This document shows, in pieces, positions 25,597 through 34,763 of a DNA stretch of 64,000 nucleotides; the first letter of the stretch is position 1, and the number at the start of each line of letters is the position of its first letter. The DNA lies in the NCBI RefSeq assembly GCF_001189235.2, contig NZ_LFIP02000004.1, forward strand, positions 1 through 64,000. The letters are read 5' to 3'. A program made the position numbers and the translations under genes. Source of the DNA: Bradyrhizobium embrapense. Its GTDB lineage: Bacteria; Pseudomonadota; Alphaproteobacteria; Rhizobiales; Xanthobacteraceae. The notes under the pieces are model-generated. The model ran no database searches, was not told the origin of the DNA, and saw nothing but the letters and a program-made list of their open reading frames with translations.

Positions 25597-26247
25597 GGCC
25601 TCGTTGCGGTCGCTGCGCAGCTGAAGCGCGGCTGCGGTGCGGCTGGCGATCTCGTGCTTGAAATGCTCGAAGCGCTGCCGCGCTTCGGCCTCGCGATCGT
25701 CGACGAACTTGATCGCAGCATCTCTGTCCATCGGCCCGTTGACCAGCGGTGTCGAGCCTTCGCCGATGGTCTCGTCGACATAGTATTGGGCGCCGTCCTC
25801 GCGCACCGTCCAGCGGAAGCGCAATGCGGCCATCGGGCCGGGGCCGGACTTGGAATAGCCGTTGGCCTCGATCGGTCGGGGCGGCTGGACCGGCTCCGGC
25901 TCGCTCGGCTCGGGTTCGCTGAGCTTCGCCTCACTCGGCTCGGACTGTTCGACCGCTAACTCGGATTGATCAAGCGACGGCGGCTCGACTGTCGTCGGCT
26001 CGGCAGGCGGGGACTCCACGGCCACCGTCGTGATGGATACTGTCTCGACGGTAATGACCTCGACGGATGATGGCAGAGGCGGCGGCATCGCTATCGAGAC
26101 AGGCGGCTCTTCGACAGGCGCAGACGCCTTGTCCGCCGTCTTGTCGGACGACCTGGCATGGGACGATTTGGACTTCTCGGGAGGCATCGTCGTCTGATCG
26201 AGAATGCTCGCGATGGCGGCGAGCGCATTGTCGGTCGGGTCACTCAC
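25594..26247 (-). CDS. Hypothetical Pro/Glu-rich protein with conserved C-terminus
   Basis: This 217-residue protein probably starts at GTG 26247 (VSDPTDNALAAIASILDQ), with GGGAG nine bases upstream. Residues about 20-130 are low-complexity, rich in Ser, Pro, Glu, Thr and Val (for example EPSEPEPVQPPRP). The last 85 residues are ordered (MAALRFRWTVREDGAQYYVDETIG, then AIKFVDDREAEARQRFEHFKHEI). No signal peptide or membrane segment is seen. The function is not recognised. Its stop codon lies in a dispersed repeat. Confidence 0.6.
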   Translation of the reverse strand: MSDPTDNALAAIASILDQTTMPPEKSKSSHARSSDKTADKASAPVEEPPVSIAMPPPLPSSVEVITVETVSITTVAVESPPAEPTTVEPPSLDQSELAVEQSEPSEAKLSEPEPSEPEPVQPPRPIEANGYSKSGPGPMAALRFRWTVREDGAQYYVDETIGEGSTPLVNGPMDRDAAIKFVDDREAEARQRFEHFKHEIASRTAAALQLRSDRNEA

Positions 26248-26327
26248 GGTTCGGTCTCCCAGGCATGGCGCCGGTGGAATCGTGCCAGCGTCCTTCCTAT
26301 CTACCTGATCTGACTGCCCTTTGTCAG

Positions 26328-27752
26328 CTAGGCGCAAACCGGCGGCCGCCGGTCCTTCCAGGGCCGGACCTGCTCGAGCTGGCCGGCCAGACGGAACAGC
26401 AGTCCTTCCTCGCCGAGCTTGGCCGCGAACATCATGCCGAGCGGCAGACCGGCCTGGTTCCAGGCCAGCGGCACCGACATCGCCGGCTGGCCGGACATGT
26501 TGAACATCGAGGTGCCTGGCATGTAGCGGCGCAGCACCGGCGCGATGTGAGTCAGGTCCTCGGACATCGTGTTCAATTCGCCAATGCGAAGCGGCGGCGC
26601 ACACAGCGTCGGGCTGAGGAAGACGTCGCAGCCTTCGAAGAAGGTCGCGAGCCCGCGCGAGATCTGGAACGCCGCAAGCTGGGCTGCGACGTAGTCGGCC
26701 GGGGTCATCTTGACCGAGTTCTGGCCGCTGGCGAGCGTCAGCCGCTCGACGTCATCGGACGTCAGCGTGCGTCCGACGCGCTGCTCGAGCAGCCGGATGG
26801 TCAGCGCCGTGTTGCCGCCGACGATGGTCGTCATAACCGTGGCGGGATCGGCGGCAAGCGGCGGTGCGCGCTCCTCGACATGGTGGCCGAGGCCCGCGAG
26901 CAACTTGGCGACGTCGCGGACCGCCGCGGCGATCTCGGGATCGATAGCATCGCCATAGGGCGACTTGTCGGTGAAGCTGATGCGCAGGTGGCCGGGGTCG
27001 CGGCCGACCTCCTGGGAAAACGGCCGCTCCGGCGCCGGCGCGACGTAGAGGCTCGATGGCTCCGGACCATGGATCGCATCCATCATGACCGCGCTGTCGC
27101 GGACGCTGATGCTCAGCACATGGCCCACGGAGAAGCCGCCCCAGCCCTCGCCGCGATCGGGACCGCAGGGGTTGCGGGCCCGCGTCGGCTTCATGCCGAA
27201 CACGCCGGAGGCGGAGGCCGGAATCCGGATCGAGCCGCCGCCGTCGCTGGCATGCGCGACGGGCAGGATGCGTGCGGCGACCGCAGCGCCCGCGCCGCCG
27301 GACGAGCCGCCGGAGGAATGGTCGAGATTCCAGGGATTGCGGGTCGGGCCGAACAGGCGGGATTCCGTCGTCGGCATCAGACCGAATTCCGGGCTCGCGC
27401 TCTTGCCGAAGATCGCAAGACCGGCATCGAGGAAGCGCTGGGCCAGCGTGCCATTGTGGTCGGCGACGAAGTCCTTCAGCAGGCTGGCGCCCGACGTGGT
27501 GCGGGTGCCTTCGAGCAGATCGAGATCCTTCAGCAGGAACGGCACGCCGGTGAAGGGGCCGTCGGGCAATCCCTTGGCGATCTGGCGCTCGGCGTAGTCG
27601 TAGTGCTTGACCACGACCGCGTTGATGTCAGGATCGACGGCGGCGGTGCGCGCGATCGCCTCGTCGAGCAGTTCCTTTGCCGTCACGTCCTTGTTGCGGA
27701 CGAGCTCGGCGAGACCGACCGCATCGTAGTTGCCGAATTCCTTGAATGCCAT
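26328..27752 (-). CDS. Amidase-signature family hydrolase
   Basis: This 474-residue protein of the amidase signature family has the catalytic Lys in FTGVPFLLKDLDLLEG, the Ser-cisSer-Lys region DHSSGGSSGGAGAAVAARILPVAHASDGGGSIRIPAS and the downstream FGMKPTRAR. The start is ATG 27752 (MAFKEFGNYDAVG). It is the last gene of the operon that begins with the ABC binding protein and follows the hydroxyacid dehydrogenase by 69 bases. The substrate may be an amide imported by that transporter, which is inference. Confidence 0.9.
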   Translation of the reverse strand: MAFKEFGNYDAVGLAELVRNKDVTAKELLDEAIARTAAVDPDINAVVVKHYDYAERQIAKGLPDGPFTGVPFLLKDLDLLEGTRTTSGASLLKDFVADHNGTLAQRFLDAGLAIFGKSASPEFGLMPTTESRLFGPTRNPWNLDHSSGGSSGGAGAAVAARILPVAHASDGGGSIRIPASASGVFGMKPTRARNPCGPDRGEGWGGFSVGHVLSISVRDSAVMMDAIHGPEPSSLYVAPAPERPFSQEVGRDPGHLRISFTDKSPYGDAIDPEIAAAVRDVAKLLAGLGHHVEERAPPLAADPATVMTTIVGGNTALTIRLLEQRVGRTLTSDDVERLTLASGQNSVKMTPADYVAAQLAAFQISRGLATFFEGCDVFLSPTLCAPPLRIGELNTMSEDLTHIAPVLRRYMPGTSMFNMSGQPAMSVPLAWNQAGLPLGMMFAAKLGEEGLLFRLAGQLEQVRPWKDRRPPVCA

Positions 27753-27821
27753 GTGCGTGCTCCGCATCGCCGGGCCGACCTCGCGGGATCGGCCACGGCG
27801 CCAACGAGAAAGGCTGAAAGC

Positions 27822-28811
27822 TCAGCCGAGGACGTCCTGATTGATCACGTTCTGGCGCAGCGGATTGCCGTCCAGCACGCTCAGGATATTGCGCGCGGTC
27901 TGCTCGCTCATGCGATCGACAGCCTCGACGGTCACGCCCGCGACATGCGGTGCCATGATCACATTCGGCAGGGCATGCAGAGGCTGGCCGACCGGCGGCG
28001 GCTCGACCTCGAACACGTCGAGGCCGGCGCCGGCGAGCTTGCCCGACACCAGCGCGTCGTGCAGCGCCTTCTCGTCCACGATGCCGCCGCGGGCGGTGTT
28101 GATGAGATAGGCGGTCGGCTTCATCAGCCTGATCCGCGCGGCGTTGAATAAGCCGACCGTCTCGGGCGATTTCGGGCAGTGGATCGTGACAAAATCCGCC
28201 CGCGGCAGCGCAGCCTCCAGGCTCGGCACCGCCTCACAGCCGGCCGCGGTGATCTCGCTGGCGGGCTTGTAGGGATCATAGACCAGCACGTTCATTTCCA
28301 TCGCGAGGCAGCGCTTGGCGGTGCGGGTGCCGATGCGGCCGAAGCCGACGATCAGGACCGTCTTTCCATAGAGGTCGAACGGCAACCCGCCGAGGCGGCT
28401 CGCCCAGGTGCCTTCCTTGACCATGGCGTGCATCTCCTGCGCACGCTTGGCCAGCGTCAGCATCATGAACACGGCGTGCTCGGCGACCGACGGCGAGTTC
28501 GCGGTGCCTGCGACCATCAGCGGCACCTTGCGGCGTGACAGTGCCGGCACGTCGACGGCGTCGTAACCGACGCCGATCCGGGTCACCACCAACATGCCCT
28601 TGGATGCCTCGAGCTCCGCCTCGCCGAAGCGGGTCGCGCCGAGCGCCACGCCATGGACCGGTGCATGCTGCTCGAGCATCGCCTGGAAGTCCTTGGCCGA
28701 GATCAGGTTGGGAAATTCGACGAGTTCTACATCGTCCCGTTCATTGAGGAGGACGCGGGCCCCCTGAGACAGAGTCTGGGTGATGAAAATCTTCTTCTTG
28801 TTGGTGGCCAT
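27822..28811 (-). CDS. D-2-hydroxyacid dehydrogenase (phosphoglycerate dehydrogenase-like)
   Basis: This 329-residue NAD-dependent enzyme starts at ATG 28811 (MATNKKKIFITQTLS). It has the dinucleotide motif VLIVGFGRIGTRTAKRC near residue 155, INTARGGIVDEKAL with its Arg, the GLDVFEVEPP glutamate, and APHVAGVTVEAVDRM with the catalytic His. It lies 29 bases downstream of the ABC ATPase gene and 69 bases upstream of the amidase gene. A role oxidising or reducing an imported hydroxyacid is inferred. Confidence 0.92.
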   Translation of the reverse strand: MATNKKKIFITQTLSQGARVLLNERDDVELVEFPNLISAKDFQAMLEQHAPVHGVALGATRFGEAELEASKGMLVVTRIGVGYDAVDVPALSRRKVPLMVAGTANSPSVAEHAVFMMLTLAKRAQEMHAMVKEGTWASRLGGLPFDLYGKTVLIVGFGRIGTRTAKRCLAMEMNVLVYDPYKPASEITAAGCEAVPSLEAALPRADFVTIHCPKSPETVGLFNAARIRLMKPTAYLINTARGGIVDEKALHDALVSGKLAGAGLDVFEVEPPPVGQPLHALPNVIMAPHVAGVTVEAVDRMSEQTARNILSVLDGNPLRQNVINQDVLG

Positions 28812-28840
28812 TTCCTGCCCTTGCGGTTTCTTGTGCGCCG

Positions 28841-29941
28841 TCAAAGGACGGCGCCGGTCACCTCGTTTAGCAAATGCATATTGTTGAGGTCCACAGCCAA
28901 TCGGAGCGGGCTGCCATCCTGCGCGCCTGCGTTGGGACTGACCCGGCCGCAGAGCTGGGAGCCCTCGAGCGTGAAGTAGACCAGCGTCTCCATGCCCATC
29001 GGCTCGGTAACGTCGAGCACCGCGTCGAACGGCTCGACGCCGGGCTCGGCATGCGGCCGGGCCTCCATGACATGCTCGGGCCGGAGGCCCAGCAACAGCT
29101 TGTCGGTGCGGGAAATGGCCTGGTAGCGGGCGGCGCGCGTTGGCGGCAGCGGGAAGGCGCGGCGGTCGGTCAGCCGCACGTTGAGCTTGCCGCCGACCTC
29201 CTCGAGCCGGCACGGCACGAAGTTCATCGCGGGCGAGCCGATGAAGCTTGCGACGAACCGGGTCGCCGGCTTGTGGTAAAGCTCGTTGGGCGTGCCGATC
29301 TGCTCGATCTTGCCGTAGTTCATCACCACCACGCGGTCGGCCAGCGTCATCGCCTCGACCTGGTCATGGGTAACGTAGACAGTCGTGGTGCGGACCTTCT
29401 GGTGCACCTTCTTGATCTCGATCCGCATCTGGACGCGCAGCTTGGCATCGAGGTTGGACAGCGGCTCGTCAAACAGGAAAACCTTCGGATTGCGGACGAT
29501 GGCGCGTCCCATCGCGACACGCTGGCGCTGGCCGCCGGAAAGCTGCTTCGGCTTGCGGTCGATCAGGTCGGTGATGTCGAGCATCCTAGCGGCTTCCGTC
29601 ACCCGGCTCTTTATCTCGGCCTTGGGGTAGTGCTTCAGCCGCAGCCCGAATGACATGTTCTCGGCGACGGTCATGTGCGGATACAGCGCGTAGTTCTGGA
29701 ACACCATGGCGATGTCGCGGTCCTTCGGCGGCACGTCGTTGACGACATCGCCGCCGATCATGATGTCGCCGTCGGAGATGTCCTCGAGGCCGGCGATCAT
29801 CCGCAGCGTCGTCGACTTGCCGCAGCCGCTCGGCCCGACCAGCACCACGAACTCATGGTCGGCGATGTCGAGATCGATGCCGCGCACCGCTTCGACCTCG
29901 TCGTAACGTTTAACCACCTTGCGCAAACTGACGTCGGCCAT
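28841..29941 (-). CDS. Sugar-type ABC transporter ATP-binding protein (UgpC/MsmK type)
   Basis: This 366-residue ATPase has Walker A GPSGCGKST, the Q loop in MVFQNYALYPHMTV, the signature LSGGQRQRVAMGRAI, Walker B VFLFDEPLSNLDAKL and the H loop YVTHDQ. The C-terminal TOBE/OB-like region (GLRPEHVMEARP) is typical of MalK/UgpC proteins. The start is ATG 29941 (MADVSLRKVVKRY). It energises the adjacent permeases. Confidence 0.95.
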   Translation of the reverse strand: MADVSLRKVVKRYDEVEAVRGIDLDIADHEFVVLVGPSGCGKSTTLRMIAGLEDISDGDIMIGGDVVNDVPPKDRDIAMVFQNYALYPHMTVAENMSFGLRLKHYPKAEIKSRVTEAARMLDITDLIDRKPKQLSGGQRQRVAMGRAIVRNPKVFLFDEPLSNLDAKLRVQMRIEIKKVHQKVRTTTVYVTHDQVEAMTLADRVVVMNYGKIEQIGTPNELYHKPATRFVASFIGSPAMNFVPCRLEEVGGKLNVRLTDRRAFPLPPTRAARYQAISRTDKLLLGLRPEHVMEARPHAEPGVEPFDAVLDVTEPMGMETLVYFTLEGSQLCGRVSPNAGAQDGSPLRLAVDLNNMHLLNEVTGAVL

Positions 29942-29972
29942 GAATCCTACCCTTGTCCTACCTTTGTCGCGT

Positions 29973-30884
29973 TCAACCCTTTGTCGCACCGGCGGTCAGG
30001 CCGGCAATGTAGTAGTCCATCAAGAAGGCATAGATGATCAGCGGCGGCGCGGCGCCGAGCAGGGCGCCGGTCATGATCTGGCCCCAGTTGAACACGTCGC
30101 CCTTGATCAGGGTCGTGATGATGCCGACCGGCAGCACGAGCTGATCGGTCGAGGTGGTGAAGACGAGCGGATAGAGGAACTGCGCCCAGGAGACGGTGAA
30201 GGCGAAGATCGTCGCCGCGATCAGGCCGGGCAGGGCGACCGGAATGAAGATTCGGGTCAGGGTCTGGAACCAGCTGGCGCCGTCGATGATCGCGGCCTCG
30301 TCGAGCTCCTTCGGGATCGAGGCGAAATAGCCGATCATGATCCAGGTGCAGAACGGCACCGTCAGCGTCGGGTAGATGAACAGCAGCACGTACCAGCGAT
30401 TGACCAGCTGGATTCCGGTCCAGTCGCCGAACACCGCGAACATCTTGAACAGCGGAATGAACAGCAGGCTGTCGGGAATGAGATAAGTGAGGAACACGCC
30501 GGTCGCGAGCGTCGCCGAGCCCCAGAACTTCATCCGCGCCAGCGCAAAGGCCGCCGGCACGCTGATCAGCATCGTGATGGTGACCACGATGATCGAGACC
30601 CAGGCCGAGTTCCAGAAGAAGCGCAGGAACTGGTTTGAGGTCAGGAGCTGGATGTAGTTCTCGAATGTCGGATGATAAACCCACCACGGATTGGTCGCCG
30701 CCGAGATCTCCGCGCTGCCCTTCAGCGAAGTGATCAGCATGTAGAACGGCGGCACCAGTGAGAAGACCGCAAACAGCGTCAGGAAGAAGTAGGACCAGCG
30801 CAGCGCCCAGGTCCGGTCGCGACTCATGCTGCCGTATTTGACCTTGCGGGTCGGCCCCGACTTGTCGATCGTCACCATGCTCAT
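29973..30884 (-). CDS. Sugar-type ABC transporter permease (MalG type)
   Basis: This 303-residue inner-membrane permease has six predicted helices. The coupling loop that contacts the ATPase is ELDEAAIIDGASWFQTLTRIFIPVALPG. The N-terminal cytoplasmic tail is followed by WSYFFLTLFAVFSLVPPFYMLITSLK. It overlaps the upstream permease gene by one base and precedes the ATPase gene by 31 bases. Confidence 0.94.
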   Translation of the reverse strand: MSMVTIDKSGPTRKVKYGSMSRDRTWALRWSYFFLTLFAVFSLVPPFYMLITSLKGSAEISAATNPWWVYHPTFENYIQLLTSNQFLRFFWNSAWVSIIVVTITMLISVPAAFALARMKFWGSATLATGVFLTYLIPDSLLFIPLFKMFAVFGDWTGIQLVNRWYVLLFIYPTLTVPFCTWIMIGYFASIPKELDEAAIIDGASWFQTLTRIFIPVALPGLIAATIFAFTVSWAQFLYPLVFTTSTDQLVLPVGIITTLIKGDVFNWGQIMTGALLGAAPPLIIYAFLMDYYIAGLTAGATKG

Positions 30885-31822
30885 CAGGATTCGTTCCCGC
30901 GTTTTGTGATGTCGCGCAGGATGAAGATCGCCGCGATCGCGAGGATCGGCACCATGAACAACGAGACGCTGGCGCCGAGTGGAATGTCGCTACCCTCGAT
31001 GCCGACCCGGAACGCCCAGGTCGCGAAGATGTGGGTGTGGTCGAGCGGCCCGCCTGCGGTCAGAATGCGCACGATGTCGAAATTGGCGAAAGTCACGATC
31101 AGCGAGAACAGCGTCGTGATCGCGATGATGTTGCGCATCATCGGCAGGGTCACGTACCAGATGCGCTGCCACCAATTGGCGCCGTCGATCGCCGCCGCCT
31201 CGTAGAGCTGCTCGGGCACCGATTTCAGCGCCGCCAGATACATGATCATAAAGAACGGCGCGCCGTACCACACGTTGACCAGGATCACCGAAAAGCGCGC
31301 CCACATCGCGTCGCCGGTCCAAGGGATCGGCCCGAGGCCGAAGAATGACAGCGTGTAGTTGAAGGCGCTGTAGGAGGGGTCGAACAGCCACAGCCAGGCC
31401 AATGTGCTCATCGCCGGCGGAATCACCCATGGCACCAGCAGCATGCCGCGCCATTTGCGCTGCTTGTTGGCGGGGACGTTGTGCACGAAATGCGCGACGA
31501 TGAAACCGATCAGCGCTTTGAAGATCACCGCCGAGATCGCGAAGATGCAGGATTGCTTGACCACCAGCCAAAAGGTGTCGCGCTTGAACAGGAACTCGAA
31601 ATTGCCGAAACCGACGAACTTCGTCATCGCCTTGTTCAGCGTCGCCAGATGCAGCGAGTAGATCGCCGGATAGATCACCAGGATGGCGATCAGCAGGATC
31701 AGCGGCAGCGTCATCAGGAACGCCGACATCGACTTGCGCCGCAAGGCGTTGCGCAGGCCGACGCGCCTTCGCCCTGCCTGGGCCGCAGCGGTGCGGCTGG
31801 ATTGGAATGCGACATCAACCAT
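30884..31822 (-). CDS. Sugar-type ABC transporter permease (MalF type)
   Basis: This 312-residue permease has the coupling loop SVPEQLYEAAAIDGANWWQRIWYVTLPMMRN. Its first helix is FLMTLPLILLIAILVIYPAIYSL. It forms the heterodimeric membrane channel with the following permease and is preceded by the binding-protein gene with 117 bases between. Confidence 0.94.
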   Translation of the reverse strand: MVDVAFQSSRTAAAQAGRRRVGLRNALRRKSMSAFLMTLPLILLIAILVIYPAIYSLHLATLNKAMTKFVGFGNFEFLFKRDTFWLVVKQSCIFAISAVIFKALIGFIVAHFVHNVPANKQRKWRGMLLVPWVIPPAMSTLAWLWLFDPSYSAFNYTLSFFGLGPIPWTGDAMWARFSVILVNVWYGAPFFMIMYLAALKSVPEQLYEAAAIDGANWWQRIWYVTLPMMRNIIAITTLFSLIVTFANFDIVRILTAGGPLDHTHIFATWAFRVGIEGSDIPLGASVSLFMVPILAIAAIFILRDITKRGNES

Positions 31823-31939
31823 GACGCTGGTCCCTCGCGCGGGTTGGTTGCACGGCTCGCCGGTTCGGCGGTTGGGTTACGAGGACGAGACCTCGCGCGG
31901 CCGGCACGACCGGCGGCCGCGCGCGAGCTCGTCCGTTCG

Positions 31940-33280
31940 TCAGCTTCGCATGAAGCCTTCGCACTCGCCCTCGGCCCAGGCGAGCGTCTTCTCCATGCTT
32001 TCACCCTGGTAGTAGCGCAGGCACATCTTGGTCAGGGTGGCCTGGAAGTAGATCTGCTGCGCGACCTTTGGCGGCGCAGGCGAGGCCGCGATCGACAGCG
32101 TCTGGTGCTTGTAGGGGTTCGGGTAGTGATAGAGCGTGCCCTTCGGCGGCCCTTGCTCCTCCCAGACCTTCAACGTCGTGAGCTTCTCGTAGGCCGGCAA
32201 GTCGTATCCGCCGCTCGCCACCACCATCTTCTCGATCGACGCCGGCTGCGACAGGAAGGACAGCAGGCTCTTCGCCGCTTCCTTGTTCTTCGAGAACGAC
32301 CAGATCGACCAGAAAAACGGCAGATAGGGCGCGAAGCGTCCCTTCGGCCCGGCCGGGAACCCGTGCGTCCAGCATTGCTCCGCGACTTGCGGCGCATCGC
32401 GCTTGGCGACCGCCCACGCGCTCGGCGGGTTCATGATCATCGCGCCCTTGCCGGCGACCAGCCACTTGTTGTTGGAGGCATCGTCCCATGCGGCAACGTC
32501 GGGCGGCAAGAAGGCCAGAAGCTTCTTGTAGTAGTCGAGCGCCGTGCGCACCGCGTCGGTCTTGACGGTCAAATTTCCCTTGGCGTCGACGAGTTGCGCG
32601 CCGAACGATTGGAAGATCGCGCCCGCGGTATCGACACTGTCGCTGGTTTCGCCGAGACCGATGCCGAACGGGAATCCAGCCTTGTGGCAGGCCTCAGCCG
32701 CCTTGAGGAACGTATCCAGCGTCCAGTTGTCCGCTTTCGGCGGGCTGCCGGCCGGATACATCTCCTGGACGTCGATGTTGGCGTACTTCTTCATCAGGTC
32801 GATGCGCGAGCAGGGACCCTTGATCTGGCTGCCGACGCTGGCGGGAACGCCGAGCCATTTGCCGTCGGCCTGGCCGAGATACTTAACCGTGCCGTTGACT
32901 TCGCCGTTCAGCTTGATCAGCGGCTCCATGATGTCGTTGACCGGCTCGAGCAGCTCGGCATTGGACTGTGGCCACCAGGTCGGCATCTGGAAGATATCGT
33001 GACCGGATTTGGCCTGCGCCTCGGCGGCGATGGTGACGATGTTCTTGTTGCCCTGGCTGGTGATGTAGTCGAGCTGGACCTCGACCTTTTCCTTGGCGGC
33101 CCATTCATTGACGAGTTCGGTGGAGGCGCTGTTCGCTCCCGGCACCCAGTGATCCCAGAAGCCCATCGAGAGCTTGCCGGCTGCGTAGGCGCCGCGGACG
33201 TAGGGGGCTGTAATGAGCGCCGCCGATGACAGCGCTGTCGCTGCAACGAATTCCCGGCGCGAAAGCTTCTTCCGTGACAT
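31940..33280 (-). CDS. ABC transporter substrate-binding protein, family 1, Tat-type signal
   Basis: This 446-residue protein starts at ATG 33280, with GGGAGGGAA upstream. The signal peptide carries twin arginines (SRREFVAATALSSAALITAP), suggesting Tat export of a folded protein. The mature part is rich in aromatic residues (MGFWDHWVPGANSAS, FQMPTWWPQSNAELLEP). It heads the operon with two permeases, ATPase, dehydrogenase and amidase. The solute is not identifiable; a sugar acid, polyol or amide is possible. Confidence 0.92.
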   Translation of the reverse strand: MSRKKLSRREFVAATALSSAALITAPYVRGAYAAGKLSMGFWDHWVPGANSASTELVNEWAAKEKVEVQLDYITSQGNKNIVTIAAEAQAKSGHDIFQMPTWWPQSNAELLEPVNDIMEPLIKLNGEVNGTVKYLGQADGKWLGVPASVGSQIKGPCSRIDLMKKYANIDVQEMYPAGSPPKADNWTLDTFLKAAEACHKAGFPFGIGLGETSDSVDTAGAIFQSFGAQLVDAKGNLTVKTDAVRTALDYYKKLLAFLPPDVAAWDDASNNKWLVAGKGAMIMNPPSAWAVAKRDAPQVAEQCWTHGFPAGPKGRFAPYLPFFWSIWSFSKNKEAAKSLLSFLSQPASIEKMVVASGGYDLPAYEKLTTLKVWEEQGPPKGTLYHYPNPYKHQTLSIAASPAPPKVAQQIYFQATLTKMCLRYYQGESMEKTLAWAEGECEGFMRS

Positions 33281-33735
33281 GGCATTCCCTCCCTGGTAGC
33301 CGACGGACAAAAGGCTTTTTTGAATCCCGTTGTTGTTTTTGTGCGTCGCGTTCGCGCGACGTCGCGGGATTTCATTCACACCGATCAGAACAGAATTGCC
33401 GGCTGCTGTCGAGAAACGAGATGCCTGTGCCAACTAGTACTAACGTTGTGGTCAAATCGCAGGCAGTGTCATCGGCATCACCGTAGTTGCCCGTGGTTTG
33501 CCGCGCTTCCGATGATCATGCTGCGACGCACGCGGAGATCGGCGCAGCGACGCTCGCACGCGGACCGGCGTTGAGCCGCAGGTTTCCGGCCGTGCCGGAT
33601 CGAGCCGTGTTCCGTCATGTTGATGGCGAGCGCGACCGATAGACTTGCCGAAGTCGGAAACGATAAAGTCCGGATTCGTCGAACCTGCCCGCCGAGTCAG
33701 TCCTGCAATCCACCACCGATCACGGAGACCCGATC
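33281..33735. other. Divergent intergenic region upstream of the ABC operon
   Basis: This 455-base stretch holds no convincing gene. On the minus strand TTGACC (33455-33450) lies near the perfect palindrome TAGTACTA (33435-33442), a candidate operator for a GntR-type or similar regulator of the ABC operon. No regulator gene is adjacent. The right side presumably contains the promoter of the LTxxQ gene, but none is clear. Confidence 0.35.
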
Positions 33736-34503
33736 ATGCTCATTCCGGTTGCGAAGCTGCGAGCACAATGGAGATTGTGCGCCGCGGTTGGGGCCGCCAC
33801 CGTCACGCTGCTTGCAGTGCCTCATATGGTCGATGCGCAGATCGTGCAGGGCGTCGAAAATGGCGCGCGCGAAGGCAACAAGGCCGCCGGACCGGTCGGC
33901 GGCGTTCTGGGCGGAGCAATCGGCGGCGTCGTCGGAGTGGTGACCGGCGTGACCGGGGTGCTCACCGGCAACAACAACGCCACCCCCAATGCCGGCAACG
34001 GCAGGAATGCACAGGCTCCGGCGTCCGGTGACAAACAGGGTGCCAAGGCTGCGAAATCGGCCAAGGCTGGTACCAAAGACACCGCCGCCAAGGACAAGGG
34101 CGCAAAGCAAGCGCCGACCGTGCTGACCCAGGCCGGCGCACCGCAGCTCACGGCCGAACAGATCGTCGCCAACAGCGACGCCAACATCGAGCGGATCAAG
34201 AAGGAGCTCAACCTGACGCCGGAGCAGGAGAAGAATTGGGCCGGCTTCAACAGTGCGATGCACTATCTCGGGCACAACGGCGCCGACCGTCTCAACCTGC
34301 GCATTGCACGGGCGCAGCGCGATCCGCCTGACGATATCATCGAGCAGATGCGCAACGAGGCCCAGTTCCTCAACGACCGCGCCGTCGACCAGCGCAGCGT
34401 CGCCGACGCCGCCGAACCGCTCTATGCGAGCCTCGACGACAAGCAGAAACAAATCTTCATCAACGAAATGGTCCGCCTCAGCCACGAACGCGGGCTCGAT
34501 TGA
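33736..34503 (+). CDS. Exported LTxxQ-motif (Spy/CpxP-like) protein
   Basis: This 255-residue protein has a signal peptide ending near VDA, then a Gly/Val-rich segment (GGVLGGAIGGVVGVVTGVTGVL) that could insert in or contact membrane. A Lys/Ala-rich linker follows (GAKAAKSAKAGTKDTAAKDK), and then an alpha-helical LTxxQ domain (LNLTPEQEKNW). Spy/CpxP proteins are periplasmic stress chaperones. The glycine-rich hydrophobic segment is an addition to the usual small Spy fold. Confidence 0.8.
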   Translation: MLIPVAKLRAQWRLCAAVGAATVTLLAVPHMVDAQIVQGVENGAREGNKAAGPVGGVLGGAIGGVVGVVTGVTGVLTGNNNATPNAGNGRNAQAPASGDKQGAKAAKSAKAGTKDTAAKDKGAKQAPTVLTQAGAPQLTAEQIVANSDANIERIKKELNLTPEQEKNWAGFNSAMHYLGHNGADRLNLRIARAQRDPPDDIIEQMRNEAQFLNDRAVDQRSVADAAEPLYASLDDKQKQIFINEMVRLSHERGLD

Positions 34504-34530
34504 GGATCCATCGTCGGCGAAGTGGGGACG

Positions 34531-34584
34531 AATAGCCGGGCCACCAGGCCCTGGGGTAGGTTAAAGGCGCAGCACCCGGCTATT
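34531..34584. other. Strong inverted repeat after LTxxQ gene
   Basis: The 10-bp arms AATAGCCGGG (34531-34540) and CCCGGCTATT (34575-34584) pair perfectly around a 34-base loop that holds a smaller hairpin CCAGG/CCTGG. There is no T run. It may be a factor-dependent terminator, a mRNA 3' stabiliser or a structured RNA. Confidence 0.5.
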
Positions 34585-34699
34585 CTGCCGCAGCGGCGCG
34601 GCCCGGTTAATTCGTCATTCAATGTTGAAGAAAAACGGACCGGATCACGCCCGAGTGATGGCCGAGTCGGGGCCTTGTCAGGAACCGTTTTGCCGACGT

Positions 34700-34727
34700 G
34701 AAAAGTGGCCGGCACATGCACCGGCCA
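34700..34727 (-). terminator. Terminator downstream of VOC gene
   Basis: On the minus strand the arms TGGCCGG and CCGGCCA (34721-34727 and 34706-34712) enclose an 8-base loop and are followed by CTTTT. It ends the convergent VOC operon, 36 bases after the stop. Confidence 0.65.
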
Positions 34728-34763
34728 TCTATTGAGCAGCGGGATAATCCGGCGAAGACCGGT

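Noticed and set aside
26067..28151. A 694-codon plus-strand frame across the amidase and dehydrogenase genes
   Set aside because: It is antisense to two well-recognised enzymes and has no domain or signal of its own.
31481..33229. A 582-codon plus-strand frame opposite the ABC binding protein
   Set aside because: It is antisense to a clear Tat-signal binding protein and is Arg/His-rich with no motif.
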